A model generated the notes under the pieces. It had not been told where the DNA came from. It did no database searches and saw only the letters and a program-made list of their open reading frames with translations. From an uncultured Phascolarctobacterium sp. (lineage in GTDB: Bacteria > Bacillota > Negativicutes > Acidaminococcales > Acidaminococcaceae): a DNA stretch of 17,905 nt. Positions 1-6,047 of this stretch are shown one piece after another (the first letter of the stretch is position 1; every line of letters begins with the position of its first letter). Both the position numbers and the translations under genes were made by a program. The stretch spans positions 1 through 17,905 of the forward strand of contig CAJLLL010000040.1 in the NCBI GenBank assembly GCA_905207485.1. Direction: 5' to 3'.

Positions 1-76
1 GGCGACCCGGATGGGACTCGAACCCACGCCCTCCGCCGTGACAGGGCGGCATTCTAACCAACTGAACCACCGGGCC
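1..76 (-). tRNA. tRNA-Asp (GTC anticodon), 3' terminal A cut off by window edge
   Basis: Read on the minus strand, the sequence folds into a full cloverleaf. The 7-bp acceptor stem pairs GGCCCGG (76-70) with CCGGGTC (10-4), including one G-U pair. The anticodon arm is CCGCC-CTGTCAC-GGCGG with GTC at 42-40. The T arm is GTGGG-TTCGAGT-CCCAT. The discriminator base is G (position 3), followed by an encoded CC; the last A of CCA would lie just outside the window. The anticodon loop has the U33-G34-U35 core that tRNA-guanine transglycosylase recognises, so this tRNA is an expected substrate of the Tgt enzyme encoded at 9978. A minus-strand promoter lies just upstream. Confidence 0.97.
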
Positions 77-79
77 TCA

Positions 80-95
80 TGTCAGTGTCCTGACA
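80..95. repeat. Perfect 6-bp inverted repeat in the tRNA-Asp leader
   Basis: TGTCAG (80-85) and CTGACA (90-95) form a perfect hairpin with a 4-base loop between the -10 element and the tRNA 5' end. It may be a processing structure in the pre-tRNA leader, a protein site, or chance. Confidence 0.35.
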
Positions 96-102
96 GATAT
101 AA

Positions 103-131
103 ATATTACCATAAAAAAACGTATAACGCAA
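103..131 (-). promoter_or_regulatory. Promoter for tRNA-Asp
   Basis: On the minus strand a weak -35 element TTGCGT (131-126) is followed after exactly 17 bases by TAATAT (108-103), preceded by TGG to give an extended -10. The predicted transcription start is about 15-20 bases upstream of the mature tRNA 5' end at 76. The placement and spacing are seen in the sequence; activity is inferred. Confidence 0.55.
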
Positions 132-150
132 GTCTTTTTGTAAAATTTTA

Positions 151-176
151 TTTAAAACAGCAAACTTTGTTTTAAA
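151..176. repeat. AT-rich 9-bp inverted repeat between divergent promoters
   Basis: TTTAAAACA (151-159) and TGTTTTAAA (168-176) are perfect inverted arms around an 8-base spacer. The repeat sits between the minus-strand tRNA-Asp promoter (103-131) and the plus-strand promoter of the glycosylase gene (-10 at 213-218). It is a candidate operator, but the surrounding DNA is very AT-rich, so a chance palindrome is possible. No other structure was seen in the 77-278 gap apart from the two promoters, the short leader hairpin and a ribosome binding site. Confidence 0.35.
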
Positions 177-209
177 ACGCTAAATAAAATATTAAAATGC
201 CTCGCTTTA

Positions 210-218
210 TGGTATAAT
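210..218 (+). promoter_or_regulatory. Extended -10 promoter of the HhH-GPD glycosylase gene
   Basis: TGG followed directly by TATAAT (213-218) is an extended -10 element. No good -35 box lies 16-18 bases upstream, which is common for extended -10 promoters. The leader to the ATG at 279 would be about 55 bases and contains AGGAGG at 265-270. Confidence 0.6.
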
Positions 219-278
219 ATTTTTTAAGCATTTATAACTGAAAACAATAATAACTTTATTATACAGGAGGTTAGCTTT

Positions 279-887
279 ATGCTTACAGCCCCGGACTGGG
301 CTCTTGGCAGCCAGTACCTGCGTGAAAACGCACCCGAACTTATACCTTTTATCGACAAATTCGGTGCCTGCACTTTGCAGCCCGAAGCACCGGAAAAATA
401 CTTCGGTACGCTTTTAACAGGCATTATTTCTCAGCAGCTTCCGCCGGAAGTAAGCCTAGCAATGGTAAAAAAATTGCAGGAAGCAGTAGGTACGCCTATT
501 ACCCCGCAAGCCATTGCTGAGGCAAGCAATGAAGCTTTATGCGCCTGCGGCATTATGCAGCAAAAAGTAGATTATTTAAAAGGCTTTGCCGATGCTGTTT
601 TAACAGGCAAAGTAACCATGGATAAATTTGACGGCATGACAGATGCTGAAATTACCAAACAGCTTACGCAAATTAAAGTCCTGGGGCAGTGGACCGCGGA
701 AATGTTTCTGCTTTTGGCGCTGTGCCGCACCGATATTGCTCCTACGGCAGATTTTATTTTTCAAAAACGTGTTAAGGAAATTTTTAACCTCAGCGCCATG
801 CCCAAACGCAAACAGATTTTGGAACTGACTGAACACTGGCGCCCATGGCGTTCTTTGGCGGTTTGGTATTTATGGCAGCAAAAATAA
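279..887 (+). CDS. HhH-GPD superfamily DNA glycosylase (AlkA-like, short form)
   Basis: A 202-residue protein of the helix-hairpin-helix DNA glycosylase superfamily, closest by eye to the 3-methyladenine DNA glycosylase II (AlkA) catalytic core, which removes alkylated bases. Visible landmarks are TGIISQQLP (about 47-55), the hairpin region IKVLGQWTA (132-140), PTADF (155-159) with D158 at the place of the catalytic Asp, and HWRPWRSLAVWY (176-187), which matches the AlkA WKPWRS segment. The N-terminal AlkA domain is missing, as in other short bacterial versions. The hairpin, usually LPGIGxWTA, has Val and Leu at the second and third turn positions (first Gly lost). The start is fixed by AGGAGG 8 bases upstream of ATG. 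The gene is monocistronic: its own promoter upstream and a terminator right after the stop. Family is confident; substrate is not established. Confidence 0.85.
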   Translation: MLTAPDWALGSQYLRENAPELIPFIDKFGACTLQPEAPEKYFGTLLTGIISQQLPPEVSLAMVKKLQEAVGTPITPQAIAEASNEALCACGIMQQKVDYLKGFADAVLTGKVTMDKFDGMTDAEITKQLTQIKVLGQWTAEMFLLLALCRTDIAPTADFIFQKRVKEIFNLSAMPKRKQILELTEHWRPWRSLAVWYLWQQK

Positions 888-890
888 TAA

Positions 891-928
891 AAGGCTGTAC
901 CTCATAGCGGGTACAGCCTTAATTTTTT
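891..928. terminator. Bidirectional intrinsic terminator
   Basis: An 11-bp perfect stem (891-901 with 910-920) and an 8-base loop are followed by TTTTTT (923-928) on the plus strand and by a T-rich run (890-881 read on the minus strand). It sits between the convergent glycosylase and MATE genes and can serve both. Confidence 0.9.
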
Positions 929-929
929 G

Positions 930-2309
930 TTATGCCTTTTCTGGCTTGGCCAAAACCTTAACAGGGTTCCAGCGTTCACTTTTATAATACCAGTACAGGC
1001 AGGCAACCGTGAACACCCAGGTAATTGGGTAAACCCAGGCTACGCCGTCCGGCGTTGGGTTAAAGTACATAATAAGTTTCAGCACGCCAATGCGGATAAA
1101 GCACATATTTATTAAAATAATAAACATGGTTGGCAGTGTGCTGCCGCTGCCGCGGATGGAAGATGCCAAAACTTCGAGAAAAACATACAAAAAGTAAAAC
1201 GGCATAATTACGAAAGCAATGCTGCTGCCGATAGCGATAACATCAGCGTCATCCGTAAACATGCTGAAGGCAAAATCTGAAAAATATAGTGCCAGGCTGA
1301 TGCTTACGGCGCTGACAGCCAGCCCAAAATAGATGGAAATAGCTGTGCCGCGTTTGCTGCGCATAATTTTGCCAACGCCGACATTTTGGCTGATAAAAGT
1401 AGAACAAGCCTGCCCGATTGCCATAATCGGCAGGTAAATAACGTTTTCTACTTTAAAATAAGCGGCGTAAGCGGCAATGCTGTTTACGCCAAGCCCGTTA
1501 ATATTGGTTTGCACAACAATGTTGGATAACGTAATAACAATTGTTTGCACGGCGGCCGGAATGCCGATGCGGAAAATTTCCTGCGCCAGCGGTATATCCA
1601 GATGAATTTTTTTAAAACGCAGACTGTAGCGCTCATCCATATTGTACATATGGTAAATAACAAGCCCGGCCGCAAGTGTTTGCGAAACGACAGTTGCCAG
1701 AGCAGAGCCGGCAATGCCAAAGTTCCAGTAATAAACAAACAAAAAATTGCCGATAACATTGGCAATGCCGCCGATAAGCTGATAAATCATCGGCGAAAGC
1801 GAATTGCCAAGCGCCCTTAAAATGCCGCTGCCCACGTTGTAGCTTACAATGGAAAACAGACTCAGCAAAAACAGGCGTATGTAAACTGTGCCCCAGTGCA
1901 TAATTTCAGGCGGCGTGTTCATCAGTTCCAAAATTGCAGGGGCAAATATTATTCCCAATATGGTAAACACAACTGAAAATATTATGGTAAGCGCTGCCGT
2001 ACAGTGTACAATGCGGCTGAGGTTTTCATACTCGCCCCGGGCAAACTCGCGTGCGGCAATAACGCCGATGCCTACCGAAAGGCCGATGAAAAAGCCTAGA
2101 ATAATAATTACGATAAAAGTACTGGCGCCTACAGCAGCGGCGGCATCCTTGCCCAAATTTTGCCCAACAAAGATTAAATCGACCGTACTGTAAAGCTGCT
2201 GTATTAAACTTCCGGCAAACAGTGGCAGCGAGAACCAGAAAAGCTGCCTGCCGATAGGCCCGCGCGTTAAATCTTTAGTTTTATTTTTAGTGCCGGTTAA
2301 AGCAGGCAT
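930..2309 (-). CDS. MATE family efflux transporter
   Basis: A 459-residue polytopic membrane protein with about 12 hydrophobic helices in two repeats, the size and layout of the MatE family (Na+ or H+ coupled export of drugs or metabolites). Typical segments are GPIGRQLFWFSLPLFAG (17-33), the LYSTVDLIFVGQNLG stretch (39-53), SGILRALGNSLSPM (161-174; family form GxLRGxGDxxxPM) and GSALATVVSQ (201-210). The ATG at 2309 is preceded by CAGGAG with suitable spacing. It lies alone with its own promoter (2363-2391) and shares the terminator at 891-928. Nothing nearby points to a substrate, so only a general efflux role can be assigned. The upstream gap (2310-2484) holds this promoter and the terminator of the next operon. 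Confidence 0.93.
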   Translation of the reverse strand: MPALTGTKNKTKDLTRGPIGRQLFWFSLPLFAGSLIQQLYSTVDLIFVGQNLGKDAAAAVGASTFIVIIILGFFIGLSVGIGVIAAREFARGEYENLSRIVHCTAALTIIFSVVFTILGIIFAPAILELMNTPPEIMHWGTVYIRLFLLSLFSIVSYNVGSGILRALGNSLSPMIYQLIGGIANVIGNFLFVYYWNFGIAGSALATVVSQTLAAGLVIYHMYNMDERYSLRFKKIHLDIPLAQEIFRIGIPAAVQTIVITLSNIVVQTNINGLGVNSIAAYAAYFKVENVIYLPIMAIGQACSTFISQNVGVGKIMRSKRGTAISIYFGLAVSAVSISLALYFSDFAFSMFTDDADVIAIGSSIAFVIMPFYFLYVFLEVLASSIRGSGSTLPTMFIILINMCFIRIGVLKLIMYFNPTPDGVAWVYPITWVFTVACLYWYYKSERWNPVKVLAKPEKA

Positions 2310-2362
2310 TTTTTAACTCCTGTAAAAATAAAATTTATTTCTAAAAAATATCTTCTACGGTT

Positions 2363-2391
2363 AGTGTAACGGTAAAAAAACGCCTTGTCAA
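2363..2391 (-). promoter_or_regulatory. Promoter of the MATE transporter gene
   Basis: On the minus strand a perfect -35 TTGACA (2391-2386) is separated by 17 bases from TACACT (2368-2363), a four-of-six match to TATAAT. The leader to the start codon at 2309 is about 50 bases. Confidence 0.7.
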
Positions 2392-2438
2392 TACATGGCG
2401 GGGTATAACGCCGCAGTTAAATGAATTTAACAATAACG

Positions 2439-2485
2439 AAATAAAAATACCGTCCTTATATGAAAGAAGGACGGTATTTTTATTT
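2439..2485 (-). terminator. Intrinsic terminator of the redox operon
   Basis: A 19-bp perfect stem (2439-2457 with 2467-2485) with a 9-base loop; the core CCGTCCTT/AAGGACGG is flanked by A/T runs, giving a U-rich tail on the minus-strand transcript. It begins at the last base of the TlpA-like stop codon and separates this operon from the MATE promoter. Confidence 0.88.
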
Positions 2486-3012
2486 TATTGTGCGCTGTCC
2501 AAGAAGGCTCTAAGTTCTTTTTCCTTCATGCCGCCGATATGAGACTTGGTAATGGTGCCGTATTTATCAATAATGTAGGATGCCGGTATGCCCTGCAAGC
2601 CATAGGCACTGATGAGAGCGTTTTTATCGCCCCAGTACATCGGAAACTCAAAGCCGCTTTCTTTGGCGTATTTTTCATAATCGGCGCGCGCATCATCTAT
2701 GCTGACGGTGAAGAACACAATCTTATCTTTATATTCCGGATAAATTTTGTTCATTTCAGGCATTTCCTGCATGCAGGGGCCGCACCAGGTTGCCCAGAAG
2801 TTTACAAATACAGTTTTTCCGCGCAAGTCGGAAAGTTTTACCTGCGTACCGTCCAAGGTGGTGGCGGTAATGTCGGGTGCTTCGGTGTTAACAGATTGCG
2901 CTGCGGCATCATTTATATTGCCTGCCTGATAATGCGCCCAGACAAGTGCTGCGCCAATGCCTACAACAGCGGCGGCAACGGTAATGAGCAAGAATTTTTT
3001 TAAAGTAAACAT
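2485..3012 (-). CDS. Membrane-anchored TlpA/ResA-like thioredoxin-fold protein
   Basis: A 175-residue protein with an N-terminal hydrophobic segment (about 6-26) and no lipobox Cys, so probably an uncleaved membrane anchor with the rest outside the cytoplasm. The thioredoxin fold follows (about 45-175): TLDGTQVKLSDLRGK (52-66), VNFWATWCGPC (70-80) with the redox pair C77/C80, and GIPASYIIDKYG (141-152) with the cis-proline P143. This is the TlpA/ResA/AhpC-TSA-like group, which reduces disulfides in exported proteins or cytochromes. It is the last gene of a three-gene operon; the upstream polyferredoxin stop codon (3025-3023) lies inside this gene's ribosome binding site (AGGAG, 3024-3020), so translation is probably coupled. 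A role as terminal thiol reductant fed by the polyferredoxin is inferred from the neighbours. Confidence 0.92.
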   Translation of the reverse strand: MFTLKKFLLITVAAAVVGIGAALVWAHYQAGNINDAAAQSVNTEAPDITATTLDGTQVKLSDLRGKTVFVNFWATWCGPCMQEMPEMNKIYPEYKDKIVFFTVSIDDARADYEKYAKESGFEFPMYWGDKNALISAYGLQGIPASYIIDKYGTITKSHIGGMKEKELRAFLDSAQ

Positions 3013-3022
3013 TTAACCACTC

Positions 3023-3841
3023 CTAAAATTTAGTTTTAAAATTTATAGCTTTGGTAGGGCAGCTTTTTTTACAATCGCCGCAGTTAATACACTCGGCATC
3101 ACCAACTTTTTGGCAATCCATTTTGCATGTTTTAATGCAGGCGTTGCAGCCTGTGCATTTTGCAGCGTCAACCGTTATGCCAAACAGTGCCAGTTTGTTA
3201 AACAGCCCGTACCATGCTCCAAGTGGACATAAAAAGCGGCAAAACGGACGGTAAATAAAAATGCATGCCCCTAAAATTATTGCCATCAGTAAAAATTTCC
3301 ACCCAAACAATAGGCCAATGCCATCGCGCAGGGAGGGGTTTAATGCCAAAAGCGGCAAGCCTGCCTCCAGCGTGCCTGCGGGGCAGATGTATTTGCAAAA
3401 CGCCGGTGCGCCAACGCCATCAGCCCACCAAAAGTAAATGGGCAGCAGCACTACAAAAATAACGGCAACAAAATATTTAAGCCGGCACAGCTTTTGCGTA
3501 AAGCTGTTTTTATGCAGCTTGGGCGAGGGAATTTTGTAAAGTAAATCCTGCACCAGCCCGAAAGGACACAGCCAGCCGCAAATTATCCTGCCTAAGCAAA
3601 GCGCGAATAAAAGCAAAAGTCCTACAACGTAAAAGGGAAACTTTAATGCTGTTCCCGCAAGGGTGCTTTGCAGTGAGCCGATAGGGCATGCGCCAAGTGC
3701 GCCCGGGCACGAATAGCAGTTTAATACTGGCACGCATACGCTTTTGGGCTGCGCCTGCCAGATACGCCCGGTGATGAAACCCGGCAGGTTGCCGTTGTGC
3801 AAAAGCGCTGATATGCACTGCACAAAAAAACGCTTAGCCAA
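3023..3841 (-). CDS. Membrane 4Fe-4S polyferredoxin (NapH/YccM-like)
   Basis: A 272-residue cysteine-rich membrane protein. The N-terminal part carries C36, C42, C45 and C52 in VCVPVLNCYSCPGALGACP. Hydrophobic segments at about 70-87, 122-140 and 176-197 alternate with three CxxxCP motifs (C88/C92, C149/C153, C201/C205). The C-terminus has two classical 4Fe-4S ferredoxin motifs, C229-C232-C235-C239 and C251-C254-C257-C261-Pro. The layout suggests electron transfer across or along the membrane, as in NapH-type proteins; donor and acceptor are unknown. The start is TTG: an in-frame TAG lies two codons upstream, GGAG precedes at 10 bases, and no Met occurs until far downstream. The first codons overlap the stop of the small CxxC gene by 8 bases, and TlpA follows 10 bases after the stop. 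Confidence 0.85.
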   Translation of the reverse strand: MAKRFFVQCISALLHNGNLPGFITGRIWQAQPKSVCVPVLNCYSCPGALGACPIGSLQSTLAGTALKFPFYVVGLLLLFALCLGRIICGWLCPFGLVQDLLYKIPSPKLHKNSFTQKLCRLKYFVAVIFVVLLPIYFWWADGVGAPAFCKYICPAGTLEAGLPLLALNPSLRDGIGLLFGWKFLLMAIILGACIFIYRPFCRFLCPLGAWYGLFNKLALFGITVDAAKCTGCNACIKTCKMDCQKVGDAECINCGDCKKSCPTKAINFKTKF

Positions 3842-3956
3842 TGCCTATGCACTCCAGGCAAATAAGCATTGCTTTGTGCAATACTTCCATATATTCTTTT
3901 TGGTAAATGCCTGCCGCTAAAAATGATGCGGCGAGCAGCCATAAAAATATTTTCAT
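3834..3956 (-). CDS. Small CxxC-motif membrane peptide (CD1871A-like family)
   Basis: A 40-residue protein: one hydrophobic helix (about 3-18, KIFLWLLAASFLAAG), then a short soluble tail ending in ICLECIGIG with a CxxC pair (C33/C36). From memory it matches the small Clostridia/Negativicutes proteins called CD1871A-family CXXC motif proteins, whose C-terminus has the same signature. The open frame extends upstream to an ATG at 4016, but a TATAAT promoter lies inside that extension, so the ATG at 3956 is the sensible start. It is preceded by GGTGAT, complementary to the anti-Shine-Dalgarno, with three bases to the ATG. Its last codons overlap the polyferredoxin start by 8 bases. Function unknown; a redox-active or metal-binding accessory subunit of the polyferredoxin is an inference. 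Confidence 0.75.
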   Translation of the reverse strand: MKIFLWLLAASFLAAGIYQKEYMEVLHKAMLICLECIGIG

Positions 3957-3971
3957 TCCATCACCGCTATT

Positions 3972-4001
3972 ATTATACAATAGGCAGAGCTTACTTAACA
4001 A
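3972..4001 (-). promoter_or_regulatory. Promoter of the redox operon with very short leader
   Basis: On the minus strand TTGTTA (4001-3996), an 18-base spacer and a perfect TATAAT (3977-3972). Transcription should begin near 3965, leaving only about 9 bases before the ATG at 3956, just enough for the GGTGAT ribosome binding site. It is divergent from the yebC promoter (4063-4091). Confidence 0.7.
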
Positions 4002-4062
4002 GCGTGCAAAAAGCAATTAAACAGAAATTAACCTATATCCGTACTGCCGTGCGCATAAATTA

Positions 4063-4091
4063 TTGAAATGCCCGGCGCGTTGTAGTATAAT
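4063..4091 (+). promoter_or_regulatory. Promoter of yebC and possibly the ruv-que operon
   Basis: TTGAAA (4063-4068), 17 bases, then a perfect TATAAT (4086-4091). The leader to the yebC ATG at 4143 is about 45 bases and includes AGGAGG (4129-4134). This is the best sigma-70-type promoter on the plus strand; the genes downstream are close enough for read-through. Confidence 0.8.
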
Positions 4092-4142
4092 AATTTAGTA
4101 TTATGGGTTTATAACCAGTTAAGTTTTTAGGAGGAATTAGTT

Positions 4143-4886
4143 ATGTCCGGACATTCTAAATGGGCTAATATCAAACACAAAAAAGGCAAAGCCGATGCTG
4201 CGCGCGGTAAAATTACCACCAAAATCGGCAGAGAAATTACCATTGCTGTGCAGATGGGAGGCCCTGACCCTACCGGCAATATGAGATTAAAACTGGCTTT
4301 GAGCAAAGCAAAAGCCAATAATATACCGAAAGACAACATTCAGCGTGCTATTAAAAAAGGCCAGGGCGCTGCCGAAGGCGGTAACTACGAAGAAATTACT
4401 TACGAAGGTTATGGCCCGGCCGGCGTTGCCGTTATGGTATCTACCCTTACCAACAACCGCAACCGCACCGCTGCCGATGTACGCCACGTATTTTCCAAAT
4501 CCGGCGGCAACATGGGTGAAACCGGCTGCGTAAACTGGATGTTTAAACGCAAAGGCGTGTTCAGCATTGACGCTGAAGAAAACGAAGGCGTTACCGAAGA
4601 TGATTTGATGATGATTGCGCTGGATGCAGGCGCCGAAGATGTTAAGAGCGAAGACGGCGCATTTGAAATTATTACTCAGCCGGAAGATTTTGACGCTGTT
4701 GAAAAAGCACTGGCTGACAACAACATTGAAGTTGCCATGTCTGAAATCACCATGATTCCGGATACTATGGCAGAACTTGATGAGGAAGGCGTAGCCAAGG
4801 TTCAGAAAATGCTTGATTTGCTTGATGACCTTGACGATGTGCAGGATGTATATACCAATGCAGACCTGCCGGATGACGAAGAATAA
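4143..4886 (+). CDS. yebC: YebC/PmpR family regulator (TACO1-like)
   Basis: A 247-residue full-length YebC family protein. It starts with the invariant MSGHSKWANIKHKKGKADA segment and continues with KITTKIGREI, the KANNIPKDNIQRAIKKG region, the YEGYGPAGVAVMV stretch (about 87-99) and TNNRNRTAADVRHVFSKSGG. The C-terminus is very acidic. Bacterial members are described both as DNA-binding transcriptional regulators (PmpR) and as translation factors related to mitochondrial TACO1; the sequence alone does not decide. yebC next to ruvC is a widespread gene order. AGGAGG lies 8 bases before the ATG, and a hairpin follows the stop. Confidence 0.96.
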   Translation: MSGHSKWANIKHKKGKADAARGKITTKIGREITIAVQMGGPDPTGNMRLKLALSKAKANNIPKDNIQRAIKKGQGAAEGGNYEEITYEGYGPAGVAVMVSTLTNNRNRTAADVRHVFSKSGGNMGETGCVNWMFKRKGVFSIDAEENEGVTEDDLMMIALDAGAEDVKSEDGAFEIITQPEDFDAVEKALADNNIEVAMSEITMIPDTMAELDEEGVAKVQKMLDLLDDLDDVQDVYTNADLPDDEE

Positions 4887-4900
4887 TTTAAATTTAAGGG

Positions 4901-4920
4901 GGCAGGCTTAACGGCCTGCC
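4901..4920 (+). terminator. Hairpin between yebC and ruvC, weak terminator or attenuator
   Basis: GGCAGGC (4901-4907) and GCCTGCC (4914-4920) form a perfect GC-rich 7-bp stem with a 6-base loop. Only a poor T-run (CTTTGT) follows, so it probably gives partial termination or protects the yebC mRNA end, allowing read-through into ruvC. No separate convincing ruvC promoter was found in the 61-base gap. Confidence 0.5.
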
Positions 4921-4947
4921 TGCTTTGTATAAGACAGGAGTTTGTTT

Positions 4948-5445
4948 ATGCTTGCATTAGGTATTGACCCCGGTACGGCCATATGCGGCTTCGGGTTGGT
5001 GGAAATGATTGGCAACCGCCTGCGCCCGGTGCATTACGGTGCGGTATTTACCGAAAAGGATATGCTGCCGGAACTGCGTTTAAAAAAAATCTACGACGGG
5101 CTTACGGAATTGATTGAGGAATATCATCCGGATATTATGAGCGTGGAGCAGCTTTTTTTTAACCGCAATGTTACGACGGCAATAAGCGTAGGGCAGGCGC
5201 GCGGAGTTGTGCTTTTAACGGCGGCCAACCATGGCGTGCCGGTGCTTGAGTTTACGCCGATACAGGTTAAACAGGCTGTTGTTGGTTTTGGCAGCGCCGG
5301 TAAAGAACAGGTGCAGTTTATGGTAAAGCATTTGTTAAACCTGCGTGAAAAGCCAAGGCCGGATGACGTTGCAGACGCTTTGGCAATGGCCATTTGCGGG
5401 CTGCATACGGCATCTACAAAAAGATGGACGGAGTTAGCTAAATGA
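4948..5445 (+). CDS. ruvC: Holliday junction resolvase RuvC
   Basis: A 165-residue crossover junction endodeoxyribonuclease that cuts Holliday junctions moved by RuvAB. The four metal-binding acidic residues of the family are present: D7 (LGIDPGT), E67 (MSVEQLFF), and D140 and D143 in PDDVADALAMAI. The family motif NRNVTTAISVGQARG follows E67. An in-frame TTG at 4942 would add two residues, but it sits one base after the AGGAG (4936-4940); the ATG at 4948 is 7 bases away and gives the family's MxALGIDPG start. Its stop overlaps the ruvA start in ATGA. Confidence 0.97.
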   Translation: MLALGIDPGTAICGFGLVEMIGNRLRPVHYGAVFTEKDMLPELRLKKIYDGLTELIEEYHPDIMSVEQLFFNRNVTTAISVGQARGVVLLTAANHGVPVLEFTPIQVKQAVVGFGSAGKEQVQFMVKHLLNLREKPRPDDVADALAMAICGLHTASTKRWTELAK

Positions 5446-6047
5446 TTGGTTCAATTAAAGGTAAAGTTGCTGAACTTGCAAATGAATACTGCCTTATAGA
5501 AACGCCGGGCGGCGTAGGTTACCGCGTGTTTATGCCTTCCGCTAATCTTGCATCGCTTGCCATTGGCGGCGATGTGCGCGTTCACACCTATACATCCGTG
5601 CGTGAAGATGCTATTTTGCTGTTTGGTTTTCTGCAAAAGCAGTATTACGATTTGTTTGTGCTTTTAATAGGCATCAGCGGCGTAGGCCCTAAAGTTGCGC
5701 TTGGCATTTTATCGGCAGTAAAGCCGGATGATTTTTATATGGCGGTGGAAAACCGCGATATGAAGGCTTTGACGAAACTGCCGGGCATCGGCAAAAAAAC
5801 TGCGGAACGCCTGCTGCTTGAACTGAAAGATAAAATCAGCGGAAGCAGTGATGTTATCGATGCGGTATTTTATCCGCAGAGCGATGTGCCGCAAAACGCC
5901 GTTGGCGAAGCGATTGAGGCTTTGCAGGCGCTTGGCTACAGCAACAGTGAAATTGTGCCGGCGCTTAAAACGGTGCCGGGTTACGAGGCTATGCCATGCG
6001 AGGACATTATTAAGCAGGTGCTTAAGGTATTTGCCGGGAGGAAATAA
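5442..6047 (+). CDS. ruvA: Holliday junction DNA helicase subunit RuvA
   Basis: A 201-residue protein with all three RuvA domains: an N-terminal OB fold (1-64, starting MIGSIKGKVAEL), tandem helix-hairpin-helix motifs (LIGISGVGPKVAL about 76-88 and LTKLPGIGKKTAERLLLEL about 110-128), and a C-terminal RuvB-binding domain (about 152-201, EAIEALQALGYSNSE). RuvA tetramers bind the four-way junction and load RuvB. Start ATG overlaps the ruvC stop by 4 bases with GGAG 8 bases upstream; the stop shares one base with the ruvB start (TAATG), so the three proteins are translationally coupled. Confidence 0.98.
   Translation: MIGSIKGKVAELANEYCLIETPGGVGYRVFMPSANLASLAIGGDVRVHTYTSVREDAILLFGFLQKQYYDLFVLLIGISGVGPKVALGILSAVKPDDFYMAVENRDMKALTKLPGIGKKTAERLLLELKDKISGSSDVIDAVFYPQSDVPQNAVGEAIEALQALGYSNSEIVPALKTVPGYEAMPCEDIIKQVLKVFAGRK

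Noticed and set aside
2397..2412. GGCG/CGCC inverted repeat next to the MATE promoter as an operator
   Set aside because: Only four paired bases on each side; likely chance.
2488..3003. Long plus-strand open frame opposite the TlpA-like gene
   Set aside because: It mirrors the codon structure of a clear thioredoxin-fold gene, has no ribosome binding site and no recognisable domain.
4942..4947. Upstream TTG start for ruvC
   Set aside because: It is only one base from AGGAG; the ATG at 4948 has correct spacing and gives the family N-terminus.
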